Both the position numbers and the translations under genes were made by a program. This document shows, piece after piece, positions 13,201-15,984 of a stretch of 15,984 bases of DNA; position 1 is the stretch's first letter, and each line of letters begins with the position of its first letter. The notes beneath the pieces were generated by a model that was not told where the DNA came from, ran no database searches, and saw nothing but the letters and a program-made list of their open reading frames with translations. Origin of the DNA: Caldisericota bacterium (GTDB lineage: Bacteria; Caldisericota; Caldisericia; Cryosericales; Cryosericaceae); NCBI GenBank assembly GCA_026390215.1, contig JAPLGJ010000121.1, positions 1 through 15,984 on the forward strand, read 5' to 3'.

Positions 13201-15984
13201 CTACTTGGTGCCATTGGCACCCGGCCTGGGAGCTTTCTGCCCGCGCTGGAGCTTTGCAGGGGCCTTTGTTGCCTGTGCAGCTGGCTTTGGTCCCGGCTTT
13301 GGAGCAGTCACCTTCAGGGCTTCCTTGCCGCCCTTGACGACAGGGGCCTTGTTCGATGATACCGGTTTCTTCTCGACCGGTCTTGCTGGTCCGCGCTGCG
13401 GCTGGGCTGTCTTCGCCAGCTGCTGACCGCTACGTGGAGCGTTCTTCGCAGGGACCTTCGTCTCGACAGGCTTCACCGCGACGACTGTCGGTGCCGTCCT
13501 GGTCTGGGGCTTTGGAACGCTGGAGGCCTGTGTGACGGGTCTTGTCTCAGCGGTCACCGGTGGACGTGATGGCCTGCGGTCGCGTCTGTGGGATGGAGCA
13601 GTAACTGCAGGGTTCGCGGTGGAGGAAGCTCCGGGCTTGCCTGAGGGACGCTCCTTCGTGGAGGCAGCAACAGGTGGCTGCTGGGGCTTGGTGTCGGTGG
13701 AACCTACCAGACCTGCAGCTGCCATCGCAGCGCGTACTTCGGCGCGGAAGTCGACGACGGGTCTGGCGGAGCCGGAAGGCCTTGCCGCCGGCGTCGAGAC
13801 TGGGGGTATCACAGGGGTGATTCTCGTCTCGACAGCAGGGCGCTGAGCCGTCGTGGACGGAGCGGGCGTTGTCTGGACGGCAGGAGCAGGTGTCGGCTTG
13901 GCCACTACAGGCGTTGGTGCCAGTTCGGTCACAGGAGCGGCTGTAGCAGTCGTCGTTGCTGGTCTCTGTTCCCGGTTGCGGCGTTCGAAACGGCCACGTT
14001 CCCTGCCATGGCTACGGTCGCGCTCAGGAGCACGCTGAGGCGTTGTGGACGCGGCGGCCTTAATGGGAGCAGGCGTTGGAGTGGTGATGGCCGGTTGTGC
14101 AGCCTCCGTGGGTTCGGTGGCACCATTTTCCTGATGGTGGACGCGTCCGTGCACGTCGATCAGATCAGGCTGCTGACGGGCGGGTGTTCCGGGACGGAGG
14201 CGCGAAAGATCGGTCTTCACTCCCTGGAGTGATGGAAGGAACATGAGGCGGAGAGCGCACCACCACAGGTACTCGGCGTCAGGACCCTTGAAATCGTCGA
14301 GGTCCAGAAGGCCGTGGGCCAGCTCGTTGCGCATGTTGGAGCCGAACTTCTCGACAAGCAGGCCTCTGAGGTCGAACATGAGGTCGCGCCCGAAGACGCG
14401 TTCGGCTTCGTCCATGTCCAGCAGGGCGCCCAGGACGCGTTCCTGCTCGATGTTGCGCATGTCGATCTTGCTGGTGACGACGCCGGCCTTCTTCAGGACG
14501 ATGCGTACCGCATTTTCGACTTGTGGTGTCAGCAGTGAGACGGCGACAAGGAAATCGCCATTCATGCCAGCGTCCATGCCGCGGGCGAAGATCTCCTCGC
14601 GGCCGACGGGGATGAAGGGGTTGTCGGTCGTGAAGGCACGCCAGTCATCCAGTCGAACGACATGCTCTGACAAGACCTGGCGACGAGCGGGATCGATCAG
14701 CGCGAGCACGGCGATCTGACGGTTGCGGGCGGCTTCCTGGTACAGTTCGGCTTCTTTGGCCGTGCGGATCTCGCGGGTATCGCCGGTGAAGGCGGCGGGA
14801 GCGTGAGAGGCGGCCTTTCCCTCCTGATCCATGCCGACGGTGCTGATGAGGTACTGGAACGGCATCCGGCCCGTCTTGGCATCGACCTGCTCTTCGAGTT
14901 CTGCGGGCTTGGGTGTTTCGGCCAGATTGGCCAGAGCAACCAACGCGCCGCGCAAGTCCTTGCTCTTGACCTGGTCACGTGCCCACTGGGTGATGCCGGC
15001 CGGATCCATACGCGACGGCTTCTTCATGGGAGCATCATTGCGCTTCAGCTCGAGGGCGTCCACCTGCTTCTTGAGCTCGATGACAGCCTGCTCGTTGCCT
15101 GGGACCTTCGCAAGCGATTCCATGGCGCTGCGCATCAGTTCCAGCGCGTGGTCGGTGATGGGTTGGGCCTCAGACTGTATGACGTCGGCCTGCTTGATAT
15201 AGGTGTCGGAGGCGCGCTTGAGAGCCAGTTCCTTGTTCTTGTCCTGCCCAGCCGCGGTCTCGCAGCGAGCCTTGACCTGCCAGTACAGGCGGGCGGCTTC
15301 CCACTGTCCAGCGGTCTCGCAGCGCTGTGCGCTTGTCCCGCAGATGCTGGCGAACCGGGATGCGTTGCCTTCGCCGGCGTCCAGCAAAAGGTTGATGAGC
15401 TTGGCCCACCAGGGCGTTGGCTCTTCGACGCCAAACTCACTGAGCTGTTTCTGAAGGTAGTCGATGGTCTTGCGGTACGCCTTGGTCTCCTTACCCATGA
15501 ATACGGCGATGTCGAAGGAACGCTTCAGGCGATCGTAGCCATCTGCCCACTGGACGACGTCCTTGAGATGCAGGGCACTGCTCAGGTAGCTGTCGACAGC
15601 CAGGCTGGCCACGCTGGCATCACCCTGACGCACCCAGAGGATGTCGGCCAGGCGGGACCGCAGTTCCGCGTCCTGGACAGTCTCGATGAGCTGTTTGATG
15701 ACACGCAGCTCGTCGGCCGAGAAGTCTTCTGGGAGCGGTGTGCGCGAGTACTGCAGATCGGCAGCGGGGACAAAAGGGTCGCGCGAGGGAGTCTCGAGCT
15801 TGAGCTCAGGCGAAGCGACGGCGCCGAGGAACGTGTAGACGGCCTCTGTGCGCGAGTCGTGCGCCTTGCCTGCTTCCTGTGCGCGCTGGTAGAACAGCTT
15901 GGCATACACCGAGCAGAGTTTCTGGTCGGCTTCGACCAGGACCTGTTGCCAGGCTGTGCGGTCGATGTCTTCTTTCTTGATGAC
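13201..15984 (-). CDS. DUF4209 protein with RNxxxHG motif and long disordered basic tail, 5' end outside window
   Basis: The frame stays open to the right edge (25 codons beyond the GTG at 15909, beginning V-I-K-K-E-D-I-D), so the true start lies outside. Residue numbers count from that GTG. Residues 1-440 are helical, Ala/Leu/Lys/Glu-rich and tetratricopeptide-like in character, with a tryptophan pair near 167. At about 440-560 is a domain with NMRNELAHGLLD; RNELAHG (527-533, bases 14331-14311) is the RNxxxHG signature of DUF4209 (PF13910), also found in the human protein ERMARD. R-N-x3-H also fits the R-x4-H catalytic pattern of HEPN ribonucleases, but RNase activity is inference. From about 570 to 902 the chain is low-complexity Pro/Ala/Thr/Lys/Arg with many PTPAP and TTPAP runs. 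An Arg-rich block lies at 629-649 and a short predicted helix (DFRAEVRAAMAAAGLVG) at about 720-736. It converges on the LysE-like gene. No functional partner is visible. Confidence 0.85.
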   Translation of the reverse strand, partial: VIKKEDIDRTAWQQVLVEADQKLCSVYAKLFYQRAQEAGKAHDSRTEAVYTFLGAVASPELKLETPSRDPFVPAADLQYSRTPLPEDFSADELRVIKQLIETVQDAELRSRLADILWVRQGDASVASLAVDSYLSSALHLKDVVQWADGYDRLKRSFDIAVFMGKETKAYRKTIDYLQKQLSEFGVEEPTPWWAKLINLLLDAGEGNASRFASICGTSAQRCETAGQWEAARLYWQVKARCETAAGQDKNKELALKRASDTYIKQADVIQSEAQPITDHALELMRSAMESLAKVPGNEQAVIELKKQVDALELKRNDAPMKKPSRMDPAGITQWARDQVKSKDLRGALVALANLAETPKPAELEEQVDAKTGRMPFQYLISTVGMDQEGKAASHAPAAFTGDTREIRTAKEAELYQEAARNRQIAVLALIDPARRQVLSEHVVRLDDWRAFTTDNPFIPVGREEIFARGMDAGMNGDFLVAVSLLTPQVENAVRIVLKKAGVVTSKIDMRNIEQERVLGALLDMDEAERVFGRDLMFDLRGLLVEKFGSNMRNELAHGLLDLDDFKGPDAEYLWWCALRLMFLPSLQGVKTDLSRLRPGTPARQQPDLIDVHGRVHHQENGATEPTEAAQPAITTPTPAPIKAAASTTPQRAPERDRSHGRERGRFERRNREQRPATTTATAAPVTELAPTPVVAKPTPAPAVQTTPAPSTTAQRPAVETRITPVIPPVSTPAARPSGSARPVVDFRAEVRAAMAAAGLVGSTDTKPQQPPVAASTKERPSGKPGASSTANPAVTAPSHRRDRRPSRPPVTAETRPVTQASSVPKPQTRTAPTVVAVKPVETKVPAKNAPRSGQQLAKTAQPQRGPARPVEKKPVSSNKAPVVKGGKEALKVTAPKPGPKPAAQATKAPAKLQRGQKAPRPGANGTK

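Noticed and set aside
13205..14038. Several plus-strand frames rich in Gly, Ala and Val opposite the DUF4209 tail
   Set aside because: They are mirror images of the Pro/Ala/Thr-rich tail on the minus strand and show repeat-like composition only.

Overview
This is a GC-rich (roughly 60% by eye) stretch of bacterial chromosome, densely coded and with strong Shine-Dalgarno sites. It has nine genes, two of them cut by the window edges. No rRNA, tRNA, insertion sequence, integrase or CRISPR array is visible. The phylum cannot be fixed from the sequence. A TTG and a GTG start, each behind a strong ribosome binding site, and a heterodimeric ABC exporter of the Thermotoga/Firmicutes type fit many lineages.

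Layout. (1) At 2-469 (+) is the tail of a gene that starts outside the window; its coiled-coil end resembles the C-terminus of HerA-like (DUF87) ATPases. (2) At 506-7414 (-) is a likely operon transcribed right to left. It holds a large soluble PAS/GAF hybrid histidine kinase, a membrane-anchored hybrid histidine kinase with a periplasmic substrate-binding-protein-like sensor, and an ammonia-type NAD+ synthase. (3) A 327-base divergent intergenic region follows, with a three-half-site operator laid over a TATAAT box. (4) At 7742-11949 (+) is a tightly coupled operon: a TetR-family regulator and two ABC exporter half-transporters. Consecutive genes overlap by 8 bases. (5) A 248-base gap holds an unexplained cluster of GC-rich repeats. 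(6) At 12198-13111 (+) is a two-gene unit, a YciI-like protein and a LysE/RhtB-type exporter. (7) A perfect 26-base palindrome, probably a bidirectional terminator, separates this from (8), a convergent gene on the minus strand (13201 to the right edge). It encodes a DUF4209 protein with an RNxxxHG motif and a Pro/Ala/Thr/Lys-rich tail of about 330 residues.

How they work together. The TetR protein probably represses its own operon and responds to a compound exported by the ABC pair. That pair shows a complementary split of catalytic residues: one subunit lacks the Walker B glutamate and H-switch histidine, and the other has the altered signature LSQGQ. The two hybrid kinases probably form one signalling module, but no response regulator with an output domain or HPt protein is in view. 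NAD+ synthase as the last gene of that unit is an unusual pairing.

The least explained items are the DUF4209 protein, whose RNELAH fits the R-x4-H pattern of HEPN ribonucleases and which carries a basic disordered tail, and the repeat cluster at 11973-12119.
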